Assembly: GCF_000708885.1 (NCBI RefSeq)
Contig: NZ_JEOE01000027.1
Span: 1 to 33,751 of the forward strand
Length of the DNA: 33,751 bases
Direction of reading: 5' to 3'
Source of the DNA: Cellulomonas sp. HZM
GTDB lineage: Bacteria > Actinomycetota > Actinomycetes > Actinomycetales > Cellulomonadaceae
In this document: positions 25,001 to 32,887 of the stretch, piece by piece
Position numbering within the stretch: the first letter of the stretch is position 1
How the letters are laid out: every line of letters starts with the position of its first letter
Notes under the pieces: generated by a model
Told to the model about the DNA's origin: nothing
The model's database searches: none
Seen by the model: only the letters and a program-made list of their open reading frames with translations
Translations under genes and position numbers: made by a program

Positions 25001-25243
25001 GGTGGACCTGTCGCGACTGGGCATCGATCCAACGGCGGTGCTCGGCCTCCGAGACGCCTCGTCGTGGTGGTTTCTTGTCTGGCCTTCGCTCGCCGTGCGA
25101 CGCGCCGATGAAGGGTGACGCGTGCCCGAGTCGGTCTCTCGTGGAGAATCTCGACGTGTCAGATGAACTCGTCTCCGGTATCGCCGTAGCGGGTGAACGA
25201 GGGCGTGTCTCCCAAGTCCGTGTTCTTGGTCCACCACGGCGGC

Positions 25244-25249
25244 TAGATT
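25244..25249 (+). promoter_or_regulatory. -10-like TAGATT box for the 25256 gene
   Basis: TAGATT lies 6 nt before the ATG at 25256, the same hexamer as the HNH gene promoter; no Shine-Dalgarno is present. Confidence 0.5.
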
Positions 25250-25255
25250 GCGGCC

Positions 25256-25618
25256 ATGGTGAGCGAAGGTGTCCAGGACTACTGCGACTGGTGCTTCGGT
25301 GCGTTGACGGAGGCGGCCCGCGCGAGGTCGCGTTGGCTGGGGCTGGCGACGGAGGACGCCTGGGCCTGTGGGAATTGCCTCACGGCGGGCCGGTACCGGG
25401 AGCCGCCGGACGGATGGTCCGGCCCCGAGGAGGAGTGGCTGGCCAGAGACGAGTACGTCCTGAGCGGCGACGACTTGCTTGCGATCGTGAACGCACTGAA
25501 CGAGGTGCTCCACGGCCCGGACGCGATCGAGGAATGGGAGTTCCAGTCGCGCCTGGGCGTCACGCGTGCGGAAGCTTTCCAGACGATGCGCCGCATCGGC
25601 GGTCGAGGAATCGCTTAG
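25256..25618 (+). CDS. Orphan 120-aa protein with two CxxC pairs (possible zinc ribbon)
   Basis: 120 residues. Cys10-x2-Cys13 (YCDWCFGAL) and Cys38-x2-Cys41 (CGNCLTAG) make a four-cysteine site suited to zinc binding. The rest is acidic and helical (GDDLLAIVNALNEVLHGPDA, then VTRAEAFQTMRRI). No family is recognised. Small single-domain orphans of this kind often lie in toxin-immunity or island regions, but no toxin gene is visible here. Its stop overlaps the end of the convergent transposase remnant by 4 nt. Confidence 0.7.
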   Translation: MVSEGVQDYCDWCFGALTEAARARSRWLGLATEDAWACGNCLTAGRYREPPDGWSGPEEEWLARDEYVLSGDDLLAIVNALNEVLHGPDAIEEWEFQSRLGVTRAEAFQTMRRIGGRGIA

Positions 25619-25890
25619 GTCGCGCGTCGCAGGTAGGTGAGCCGTAAGACGATGGCTCGCAGGACGGCGACGTTGCGGCCCCGGTAGTCGACCTGGTCGA
25701 ACGCCGGCGGGCGTCCGCCACGTGAGGCGCGCCGCTTGCGGTGAGCGATCTGGTCAGGCGGCTGCGGAATGACGGCGACGAATCCGCGCGAGCGCAACAG
25801 CGCGCTGTTGCCGCGGGAGGAGTACGCCTTGTCCGCGCGTAGGCGCTCGGGCCGGGTCCGCGCGCGTCCAGGCCGGAGGCCGACTGGCGT
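25615..25890 (-). pseudogene. Broken IS5-type transposase remnant
   Basis: The minus strand encodes a C-terminal transposase piece: RPGRARTRPERLRADKAYSS, then IPQPPDQIAHRKRR and GGRPPAFDQVDYRGRN, typical of IS5-group DDE transposases. After YRGRN the frame jumps to AVLRAIVLRLTYL, so the segment with the catalytic Glu (ERxFNRLKQWR-type) is missing, as is the N-terminal half with both Asp residues. It cannot be active. No terminal inverted repeats were identified. The remnant marks an old insertion and deletion event at the edge of the orphan-gene patch. Confidence 0.8.
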
Positions 25891-26009
25891 CAGTACATCC
25901 CGCCCGCGGCTGCGAGGCCGGCGAGGACCACGAGCCCGACCGACATGCACGCGGCCACCACCCACCACTCCACCTGGTGGTGGCGACGGATCGCTCGACG
26001 GACGGCCAT
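25890..26009 (-). CDS. Candidate small membrane protein (39 aa)
   Basis: 39 residues from the ATG at 26009: basic head MAVRRAIRRHHQVEW, one hydrophobic helix (VVAACMSVGLVVLAGLAA) and a short end GGMY. A GGAAG lies 3 nt before the ATG, closer than ideal. It abuts the transposase remnant. Coding status is uncertain. The gap from 26010 to 26118 shows nothing I can name. Confidence 0.35.
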   Translation of the reverse strand: MAVRRAIRRHHQVEWWVVAACMSVGLVVLAGLAAAGGMY

Positions 26010-26118
26010 GTCTTCCAAGATCGGCATCCGGGCGCCTACGGACAACGAACCGCGCCGACGAGCGTGAAAATCACCCGTTCGGCGTGCAAGATCGGCGCGA
26101 TCCGGTCAGACGGACCGC

Positions 26119-26607
26119 CTACGAGGTCGCCTTCAGCTGGTCGGCGAGCTTCTGCAGCTGGTCGGACAGGCTCTGCACGCCGTCGGCGCTCGAGCCCTGC
26201 ACGGAGGACTTGGCGTCCTCGAGCGCCTGCCGCGCCTTCTCGACCTGCGCCTGCGCCTTGGCGCGTGCGTCGTCGCCGGCAGCCGAGGCGGAGGCCTGTG
26301 CGTCGTCGAGCGACGCCTGCGCCTGCGCGACGGCGGCCTGCGCGTCCTCGACGGCCTGGCGTGCCTTGTCGTCGGCCGACGACAGCTGGGCCTTGAGCTC
26401 GTCGGCCTTCGCCTTGGCCTGGTCCGCGCTGGCGCGCGCGGAGTCGAGCCTGGCGCGCAGGTCGTCGACCGCGCCGCGTGCGCTCGACGCGGCCGCCTTG
26501 GCCTTCGAGGACGCGTTGTCGATGTCGGCGTCCGAGCAGGCGGCGGCACCGAGGAGCAGGCCCGCGACGAGCGGGACGACGACGAACGAGCGGTGCGGCA
26601 CGGGCAT
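26119..26607 (-). CDS. Small Ala-rich coiled-coil lipoprotein
   Basis: 162 residues from the ATG at 26607, with AGGAG 5 nt upstream. A signal of about 23 residues ends in LLLGAAAC, an acceptable though not ideal lipobox, with Cys at 24. The rest is nearly all helix, built from Ala, Asp, Lys, Gln and Ser in heptad-like runs (KAKADELKAQLSSADDKARQ, then VEDAQAAVAQAQASLDDAQ), ending with LSDQLQKLADQLKATS. This predicts an extended coiled coil anchored outside the membrane. It resembles no enzyme; composition alone can mimic many Ala-rich proteins, so homology should not be read from it. It begins 104 nt after the adhE stop on the same strand. Confidence 0.8.
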   Translation of the reverse strand: MPVPHRSFVVVPLVAGLLLGAAACSDADIDNASSKAKAAASSARGAVDDLRARLDSARASADQAKAKADELKAQLSSADDKARQAVEDAQAAVAQAQASLDDAQASASAAGDDARAKAQAQVEKARQALEDAKSSVQGSSADGVQSLSDQLQKLADQLKATS

Positions 26608-26711
26608 GAGAGCTCCTGTCGTGGGGTGCCACCAGGATCGCCTCATCCACAGACCGCGGCAAATGGCGACGCCCCGCCGGTCGGGGGACGCAGGGCCCGC
26701 GCCCGAGGCGG

Positions 26712-29462
26712 TCAGACCTCGATCTGCCCGCTCCTGCGGCCACGGACGTCCTCCAGCGACGTTCCGTAGTAGGCCGCGGTCATCAGGTCCTTCATGTCGT
26801 CGATCATCGGCATCCGCGGGTTGGCGGGTGCGCACTGGTCCTCGTAGGCGCCCATCGCGACCTCGCCGAGCCGGGAGATGAACTCCTGCTCGTCGACGCC
26901 CTGCGCCTGGAAGGACGACGGGATGCCGACCTTGGAGCGCAGCGCCTCGACGGCCAGCGCGTACGACTCGACGCCCTCGGCCGGCGTGGAGGCCGGCAGG
27001 CCGAGCATCGCGGCGATCTGCTGGAACCGCTCCGGGGCGACGTAGTGCTCGTACTTCGGCCAGCTCGTGAGCTTCGTCGGGACCGTGCCGTTGTAGCGGA
27101 TCACGTGCGGCAGGAGGGTCGCGTTCGTGCGGCCGTGGACCAGGTGGTAGGTCGAGCCGACGACGTGCGCCATGGCGTGCACGATCCCGAGGAACGCGTT
27201 GCCGAAGCTCATGCCGGCGATCGTCCCGGCGTTGTGCATCTTCTCGCGGGCGTCCTTGGTGGCCGGGTCGTCGGCCGAGCCGTTCACCGACTGCGCCAGG
27301 TTGTCGAAGATCAGGCGGATCGCCTGCAGCGCCATGCCGTCCGTGAAGTCGTTGGCGTAGACGCTGACGTACGCCTCGGTGGCGTGCGTCAGGGCGTCGA
27401 AGCCGGAGTCCGCGGCGAGCGACGCCGGCATCTTCGAGGTCAGCACCGGGTCGATGATCGCGACCGACGGCGTCAGCGCGTAGTCCGCGAGCGGGTACTT
27501 CTTGCCCGCCTCGGGGTCGGAGATGACCGCGAACGGCGTGACCTCGGCGCCGGTGCCCGACGTGGTCGGGATGCAGACGAGCTGCGCGAGCTCGCCCAGC
27601 ACCGGGAACTTGAAGGCACGCTTGCGGACGTCGAAGAACTTCTGCTTGAGGTCGGAGAAGTCGATCTCCGGGTGCTCGTACAGCAGCCACATGACCTTCG
27701 CGGCGTCCATCGGCGACCCGCCGCCCAGGGCGATGATCGTGTCGGGGCGGAAGTGCCGCATGCTCGCGGCGCCCTTCTGCACGGTGCGCACGCTCGGCTC
27801 GGGCTCGACCTCGTCGATGATCTGCAGCGCGACCTTCTCGCCGCGGCGGTTGAGCACCTCGATGATGCGGTCGACGAACCCGAGGGTCGTCATGGTCGCG
27901 TCCGTGACGATCGTGACGCGGCTGACGCCGGCCATGTCGGACAGGTAGCGGATCGCGTTGGGCTCGAAGTACGTCTTGGCGGGCACCTTGAACCACTGCA
28001 GGTTGTTGTTGCGGCGCCCGACGCGCTTGATGTTGATGAGGTTCACCGCCGAGACGTTGTTCGAGACGGAGTTGTGGCCGTACGAGCCGCAGCCGAGGGT
28101 CAGCGACGGGATGAACGCGTTGTAGATGTCGCCGATGCCGCCGAGCGAGCTCGGGGCGTTCTCGATGACGCGGATCGCCTTGACGCGGCTGCCGAAGAGC
28201 TCGGTCAGCGCGTGGTCACGGGTGTGGATCGCGGCGGAGTGGCCCAGGCCGTCGAACTCGACCATCTGCTCGGCCAGCGAGATGCCCTGCTCGGTCGTCG
28301 TCGCGCGCAGCACGGCGAGCACCGGCGCGAGCTTCTCGCGCGTCAGCGGCTCGGACGGGCCGACGCCGGAGACCTCGGCGAGGATGATCGAGGTGTCGGC
28401 GGGCACGGAGAACCCGGCCTGCTCGGCGATCCACTGCGGCGACTGGCCGACCACCGACGCGTTGAGCTTGGCGCCCGCGCAGTTCTCGGAGCCGGCGGCG
28501 ACGCCGAAGACGAACTCCTCGAGCAGCTTCTTCTCCGCCGGGGTCGCGCGGTACGCGTGCAGCACGGCGAACTCGGCCATCGCGGCGTCGTAGATCTCGT
28601 CGTCCAGGATCACGGCCTGCTCGCTCGCGCAGATCATGCCGTTGTCGAACGCCTTGGACAGCACGACGTCGTTGACGGCCCGCTTCAGCTTCGCGGTCTT
28701 CTCGATGTACGCGGGGACGTTGCCCGCGCCGACGCCGAGCGCCGGCTTGCCGCACGAGTACGCCGCGCGGACCATCGCGTTGCCGCCGGTCGCCAGGATC
28801 ATCGAGACGCCCGGGTGGTTCATGAGCGCGTTGGTCGCGGCGATCGAGGGGCTCTCGACCCACTGGATGCAGTGCTCGGGCGCACCCGCGGCGACGGCCG
28901 CGTCGCGGACCACGCGGGCCGCGGCGACCGAGGACTCCTGCGCGCCTGGGTGGAACGCGAAGATGATCGGGTTGCGCGTCTTGAGCGAGATGAGCGACTT
29001 GAAGATCGCGGTCGACGTCGGGTTGGTCACGGGCGTGACGCCGCAGATGACCCCGACGGGCTCGGCGATCTCGGTGATGCCGTTGATCTCGTCGCGGCGG
29101 ATCACGCCGACGGTCTTGAGGTCGGCCATCGAGTTGGTGACGTGCTCGCACGCGAAGATGTTCTTCACGGCCTTGTCCTCGAACGCCCCGCGGCCCGTCT
29201 CGGCCACCGCGTGCTGCGCGAGGACGCCGTGCTGGTCGAGCGCGGCGACCGAGCCCTTCTTGACCAGGTGGTCCACGTCCTCCTGCGTGAAGCGCGCGTA
29301 CTCCGCCAGCGCCTTCGTCGCGTTCGCGACGAGCCGGTCGATCTGCGCCGCGACGTCCTGCTCGGGAGTCGTCGTCGCGGTGGTGGTCCCCGCGGCCGCC
29401 GGGACCGACGCGTCGGTCTTGCGGCTCTTGGTACTGGCGGGCTTGGCGGTGGTGGTGCTCAC
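26712..29462 (-). CDS. adhE: AdhE, bifunctional acetaldehyde-CoA / alcohol dehydrogenase
   Basis: 916 residues from a GTG with GAGGAG 6 nt upstream; AdhE is normally about 870-900. The first 33 residues are a Thr/Ala/Lys-rich extension. The aldehyde dehydrogenase domain (about 35-480) has the CoA-acylating Cys278 in NGMICASEQAV and GVGAGNVPAYI at 243-253. The Fe-dependent alcohol dehydrogenase domain follows (about 490-890), with ALGGGSPMDAAKVMW, TTSGTGAEVTPFAVISD and the metal His segment HAMAHVVGSTYHLVHGRTNA. The enzyme reduces acetyl-CoA to acetaldehyde and then ethanol, regenerating NAD+ in fermentation, and forms spirosomes. Both active sites look intact. No Rex-type operator was seen upstream. 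It fits a facultatively fermentative cellulomonad. Confidence 0.97.
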   Translation of the reverse strand: MSTTTAKPASTKSRKTDASVPAAAGTTTATTTPEQDVAAQIDRLVANATKALAEYARFTQEDVDHLVKKGSVAALDQHGVLAQHAVAETGRGAFEDKAVKNIFACEHVTNSMADLKTVGVIRRDEINGITEIAEPVGVICGVTPVTNPTSTAIFKSLISLKTRNPIIFAFHPGAQESSVAAARVVRDAAVAAGAPEHCIQWVESPSIAATNALMNHPGVSMILATGGNAMVRAAYSCGKPALGVGAGNVPAYIEKTAKLKRAVNDVVLSKAFDNGMICASEQAVILDDEIYDAAMAEFAVLHAYRATPAEKKLLEEFVFGVAAGSENCAGAKLNASVVGQSPQWIAEQAGFSVPADTSIILAEVSGVGPSEPLTREKLAPVLAVLRATTTEQGISLAEQMVEFDGLGHSAAIHTRDHALTELFGSRVKAIRVIENAPSSLGGIGDIYNAFIPSLTLGCGSYGHNSVSNNVSAVNLINIKRVGRRNNNLQWFKVPAKTYFEPNAIRYLSDMAGVSRVTIVTDATMTTLGFVDRIIEVLNRRGEKVALQIIDEVEPEPSVRTVQKGAASMRHFRPDTIIALGGGSPMDAAKVMWLLYEHPEIDFSDLKQKFFDVRKRAFKFPVLGELAQLVCIPTTSGTGAEVTPFAVISDPEAGKKYPLADYALTPSVAIIDPVLTSKMPASLAADSGFDALTHATEAYVSVYANDFTDGMALQAIRLIFDNLAQSVNGSADDPATKDAREKMHNAGTIAGMSFGNAFLGIVHAMAHVVGSTYHLVHGRTNATLLPHVIRYNGTVPTKLTSWPKYEHYVAPERFQQIAAMLGLPASTPAEGVESYALAVEALRSKVGIPSSFQAQGVDEQEFISRLGEVAMGAYEDQCAPANPRMPMIDDMKDLMTAAYYGTSLEDVRGRRSGQIEV

Positions 29463-29594
29463 GGGGGTCTCCTCGCGTCGAGGCTGGACGGTGGTGCCGG
29501 GGCGTTGGCTGGAGGCTTCGTCCTCGACGTCTTCGACGCTACGGAGCGGGGGTGCGCGTGGGGTGGGGCGAAGGTCCCGAGCACGCCGGAAGGG

Positions 29595-29645
29595 GCCGAC
29601 GAGCGCCCGCTCGTCGGCCTCGGACCGGGACCTGCGTCCCGGGTC
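29595..29645 (-). terminator. Paired hairpins after the antiporter gene
   Basis: GCCGACGAGC and GCTCGTCGGC (29595-29618) form a perfect 10-bp stem with a GCCC loop. A second stem lies at 29622-29645 (GACCGGGAC / GTCCCGGGTC with one bulge). Both follow the antiporter stop on the minus strand within 60 nt and precede adhE. There is no U-tract, so termination strength is uncertain. Confidence 0.6.
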
Positions 29646-29651
29646 GTGGGC

Positions 29652-31364
29652 TCAGCCCTCGATGCGGGACACCCAGGACGACGACAGCGCCTCGTCCTCC
29701 AGGTCCAGCTCGCGCAGCATCTGCCGCATCACGGTCTCGTCGAGGTCGCCCGCGTCCCGGTGCTCCATGAGCACGTCGCGCTGCGCGGCGATGATCGCGC
29801 GCCGCAGCCGCTGCGTGCGCGCGACCTCCTTGACGCCGGGCAGCTGGCCGGTCGGCGGCCGTCCCGCGGGACCGAGCCCGCGCACGCTGTCGGACGGGTC
29901 GAGGCCGTCGGGCAGCAGCTCCTCGGCGTTGTCGGGGTCGAGCACGACGGCCGCCGCGGCCGCACGCGTGCGCCACACGTCGCTGAGCTTCGCGATGACC
30001 GCATCCGCCTTCTCGTCGCCCATCGCGCGTGCCCACTGCGGACGCTGCTCCGCGAGGAGCCGCTGCACGGCGTCCGCGGTGGCGACCCGCATCGCCGCCT
30101 CCTGGCTCGCGTCGTCGGCGCTCTCGGCGGCCGAGCCGACCCCCAGCCGCACGATCACGCGCGGGAGCGTGAGCCCCTGCAGCAGCAACGTCCCGATCGC
30201 CACCGTGTACGCCGCGAGCTGCAGCGTCGCGCGGTGGTCGAACGGCTCTCCGTTCATCGTCACCGGGATCGCAGCCGCCGCCGCGAGCGTCACGACGCCA
30301 CGCATGCCCGCCCAGGAGACGACCGCCGACTCGCGGGCGGACAGCGCGTCGTGCTCGGGCCGGTGCGAGCCTGGCAGCCGCACGTTGTCCACCCACGTCG
30401 TCGCGAACACGTACACGGGTCGTACGAGGATGGCGACGAGCAGCACCGCGAGCGAGACGAGTGCCGCGTGCGCGAACCCCTGGTCGGACTCGACGACGTC
30501 GCGCACCACCCACGGCAGCTGGATCCCGATGAGCGCGAACGTGAACGCCTCGAGCAGGAGGTCGAGCGTGCTCCAGATGGGCCCCTCGTAGAGCCGCGTC
30601 GCGTACCCCGCGCGCGGTGACGTGTGGCCCAGGTACAGGCCGGCGGCGACGACCGCGAGCACGCCCGAGCCGCCGATCGCCTCTGCCGCCCAGTACGCGG
30701 CGAACGGCGTGAGCAGACCGACGGCGGACGCGACGACCGGGTCGTCGAGCCGCATCCGCACCTTGTGCACCAGCCAGCCCAGCACGAGCCCCACCGCGAC
30801 GCCCGCGACGACAGCGACCGTGAACGTCCACAGCCCGCTGCCGAGTGCCCATGCGCCGGTCGCGACCCCGGCGAGCGCGACCTTGTAGAGCGTGAGCGAG
30901 GTCGCGTCGTTGATGAGGCTCTCGCCGGACAGCAGGGTCATGACGCGGCGGGGCAGGCCCAGTCGTCGGCCCACCGCGGACGCGGCGACCGCGTCCGGTG
31001 GCGCGACGACCGCGCCGAGCACGAGCGCCGCCGCGAACGGCACGCCGGGGTCGAGCCACCAGAACACGACCGCGACGACGAGCGCGCTGACCAGTACGAG
31101 CCCGACCCCGAGGCGCGTGATCGCGTTGAGGGACGTGCGGAAGTCGCGGTACGACGAGGACAGCGCCGCGGAGTAGAGCAGGGGCGGGAGGACGAACTCG
31201 AGCAGCAGCTCGGGGTCCACCTCGAACCGTGGGACGCCGGGGACGAACGACACGGCGAGCGCGACCGCGACGACGACGAGCGGCGCGGCCCAGCCCCGCC
31301 GTCGGCACACGGCCGCGACGAGCACCGCACCGACCACCAGCAGGAACACCTCGACGTGGTGCAT
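29652..31364 (-). CDS. Na+/H+ antiporter, CPA1 (NhaP-like) family
   Basis: 570 residues from the ATG at 31364, with AGGAGG 4 nt upstream. The N-terminal 390 residues hold about 11-12 hydrophobic segments. The CPA1 ion-site block GESLINDATSLTLYKVAL is near 146-163, with the Asn-Asp pair of electroneutral exchangers, and ALVLGAVVAPPDAVAASAVG lies near 111-130. The region WAGMRGVVTLAAAAAIP near 354 is also typical. The last 170 residues are a soluble cytoplasmic tail, mostly helical, as in several actinobacterial members. The protein exchanges cytoplasmic Na+ (or K+) for protons for pH and salt tolerance. It is 69 nt downstream of the Rrf2 regulator on the same strand and could be read through. 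Confidence 0.92.
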   Translation of the reverse strand: MHHVEVFLLVVGAVLVAAVCRRRGWAAPLVVVAVALAVSFVPGVPRFEVDPELLLEFVLPPLLYSAALSSSYRDFRTSLNAITRLGVGLVLVSALVVAVVFWWLDPGVPFAAALVLGAVVAPPDAVAASAVGRRLGLPRRVMTLLSGESLINDATSLTLYKVALAGVATGAWALGSGLWTFTVAVVAGVAVGLVLGWLVHKVRMRLDDPVVASAVGLLTPFAAYWAAEAIGGSGVLAVVAAGLYLGHTSPRAGYATRLYEGPIWSTLDLLLEAFTFALIGIQLPWVVRDVVESDQGFAHAALVSLAVLLVAILVRPVYVFATTWVDNVRLPGSHRPEHDALSARESAVVSWAGMRGVVTLAAAAAIPVTMNGEPFDHRATLQLAAYTVAIGTLLLQGLTLPRVIVRLGVGSAAESADDASQEAAMRVATADAVQRLLAEQRPQWARAMGDEKADAVIAKLSDVWRTRAAAAAVVLDPDNAEELLPDGLDPSDSVRGLGPAGRPPTGQLPGVKEVARTQRLRRAIIAAQRDVLMEHRDAGDLDETVMRQMLRELDLEDEALSSSWVSRIEG

Positions 31365-31433
31365 GCGTCCTCCTCTGCTCGGGTCCGGGGGACATCGTCG
31401 CAAACGACCTGGTGCCCGGCTGAGCACGGACTC

Positions 31434-31844
31434 TCAGCCGGGGATGCGCCCCTCGAGCACGTCGGCGAGCGTGATCGAGTCCAGCAGGTCGTGCAGACGC
31501 TCGTCGACCGCACCCCACAGCGACGGCAGGTTCCGCGCCACGCCCTGGTACTGCAGCGTGCCGGGGGTGGCGGCGCGCACGGTCACGAACGGGCCGTCGA
31601 ACTGGCTGACCAGCGACCCGACCCGCACCTGCGACGCGGGCCGCGCGAGCTGGTATCCGCCGTGCGAGCCGCGCCGGCTCACGACGTAGCCGGCCTTGCG
31701 CAGCTCACCCAGCACGGTCTCGGCGTAGTCGTGCGGGAGGCCCTGCGCCGCGGCGAGGTCGGACGCGCTGACCAGGTCGGGCGAGCGCTCGGCGAGGTGG
31801 AGCAGGGCCTGGAACGCGTAGTCGACCTTCGCGGAGATCCGCAC
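31434..31844 (-). CDS. Rrf2-family transcriptional regulator, cysteine-free
   Basis: 136 residues from a GTG placed 2 nt after the cysA stop. The N-terminal winged helix is typical: RISAKVDYAFQALLHLAE, LAAAQGLPHDYAETVLGELR and RRGSHGGYQLARP. The C-terminal helix (about 110-130) is the dimer arm. The protein has no Cys at all, so it cannot hold the Fe-S cluster of IscR, NsrR or RsrR. Cluster-free Rrf2 members such as CymR govern cysteine and sulfur metabolism. Its tight link to cysA and cysW makes a sulfur-responsive repressor the best guess. Alternative functions remain open. Confidence 0.88.
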   Translation of the reverse strand: MRISAKVDYAFQALLHLAERSPDLVSASDLAAAQGLPHDYAETVLGELRKAGYVVSRRGSHGGYQLARPASQVRVGSLVSQFDGPFVTVRAATPGTLQYQGVARNLPSLWGAVDERLHDLLDSITLADVLEGRIPG

Positions 31845-31846
31845 GC

Positions 31847-32887
31847 TCAGGCCCGTGCGGCGGCGGTCTGGGCTTCGGCGGTCTGGGCGGCCGGCTCGCT
31901 CGTCGGGCCCGCTGCGGGCACCGGTGAGTCGACGAGCGCGCGCAGCCACACGGTCTGCCCCTCGACGAGCCCCTGCTCCTCGACCTGGGCGCGTGTGAGC
32001 TGCACCCACGGGGTCGACCCGTCCGCGGCCCGCGCCTCGGCGCGCACCTCGTGGCCCACCCGGTGCAGACGCGTCAGGACGACCTCGTGCGCGCCCGTGC
32101 GCTCGTCGCGCAGCACCTCGACGTCGTGCGGGCGCACCAGGTCGCCACCCAGCCGGGTCACCGGGCCGAGGAACCTCATGACGAACTCGTTGGCCGGCCG
32201 GTCGTACAGATCGCTGGGGGAGCCGACCTGCTCGATGCGGCCCTCGTTGATGACGACGATCTCGTCGGCGACCTCGAGCGCCTCCTCCTGGTCGTGCGTG
32301 ACGAACAGGGTGGTGACGTGGACCTCGTCGTGCAGGCGGCGCAGCCACTCGCGCAGCTCCTTGCGGACCTGGGCGTCGAGCGCGCCGAACGGCTCGTCGA
32401 GCAGCAGCACCTCGGGCTGCACCGCGAGCGCGCGGGCCAGCGCCATGCGCTGGCGCTGCCCGCCCGAGAGCTGCGACGGCAGGCGGTCCGCGAGGTGCTC
32501 GAGGTGCACCAGCTCGAGGAGCTCCTGCACGCGCGCGCGGACCTCGGCCTTGGGGCGGCGGCGGATCTCGAGCCCGAACGCGACGTTCCGCGCCGTGCTC
32601 AGGTGCTTGAACGCCGCGTAGTGCTGGAACACGAACCCGACGCTGCGCCGCTGTGGCGGCTCCCAGGTCGCGTCGCGCCCGGCGATCTCGACCGTCCCGC
32701 TGTCGGGGAAGTCGAGGCCCGCGATGATCCGCAGCAGCGTCGACTTGCCGCCGCCGCTGGGCCCCAGCAGCGCCGTGAGCGCGCCGGGACGGACCTCGAG
32801 GTCGACGTCCTGCAGCGCCGCGAACTTCCCGAACGAGCGGTTCACGCCGCGCACGACGATGCCCTGGTCGGGCGTGGGCTGGCTCAT
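31847..32887 (-). CDS. cysA: Sulfate/thiosulfate ABC transporter ATP-binding protein
   Basis: 346 residues from the ATG at 32887, which overlaps the cysW stop (ATGA). Walker [10 protein letters not shown] is at 42-50, the Q-loop in FVFQHYAAF near 86-94, the signature [15 protein letters not shown] at 140-154, Walker [12 protein letters not shown] at 161-171 and the switch His in [10 protein letters not shown]. The C-terminal part (about 250-330) is the CysA-type regulatory extension ([12 protein letters not shown]), ending in an Ala/Thr/Glu tail. It energises sulfate import through the CysT/CysW channel. The partner cysW lies upstream; the binding protein and CysT must lie beyond the window edge. 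Confidence 0.93.
   Translation of the reverse strand: MSQPTPDQGIVVRGVNRSFGKFAALQDVDLEVRPGALTALLGPSGGGKSTLLRIIAGLDFPDSGTVEIAGRDATWEPPQRRSVGFVFQHYAAFKHLSTARNVAFGLEIRRRPKAEVRARVQELLELVHLEHLADRLPSQLSGGQRQRMALARALAVQPEVLLLDEPFGALDAQVRKELREWLRRLHDEVHVTTLFVTHDQEEALEVADEIVVINEGRIEQVGSPSDLYDRPANEFVMRFLGPVTRLGGDLVRPHDVEVLRDERTGAHEVVLTRLHRVGHEVRAEARAADGSTPWVQLTRAQVEEQGLVEGQTVWLRALVDSPVPAAGPTSEPAAQTAEAQTAAARA

Noticed and set aside
25002..25118. 38-codon frame with a GTG start
   Set aside because: No convincing ribosome site, no conserved feature; too short to support.
24872..25513. 213-codon minus-strand frame across the orphan patch
   Set aside because: Arg/His-rich with no domain; overlaps plus-strand genes that have ribosome sites or promoter boxes.
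25615..25890. Active insertion sequence
   Set aside because: Only a C-terminal piece with an internal deletion remains, and no terminal inverted repeats were identified.
29463..29640. Rex operator before adhE
   Set aside because: Read by eye for TTGTGAA-N4-TTCACAA-like sequence; none found.
27045..30620. Giant plus-strand frame opposite adhE and the antiporter
   Set aside because: A typical antisense shadow in high-G+C DNA: Arg/Val/Asp-rich with no domain, while the minus strand encodes clear AdhE and CPA1 proteins.
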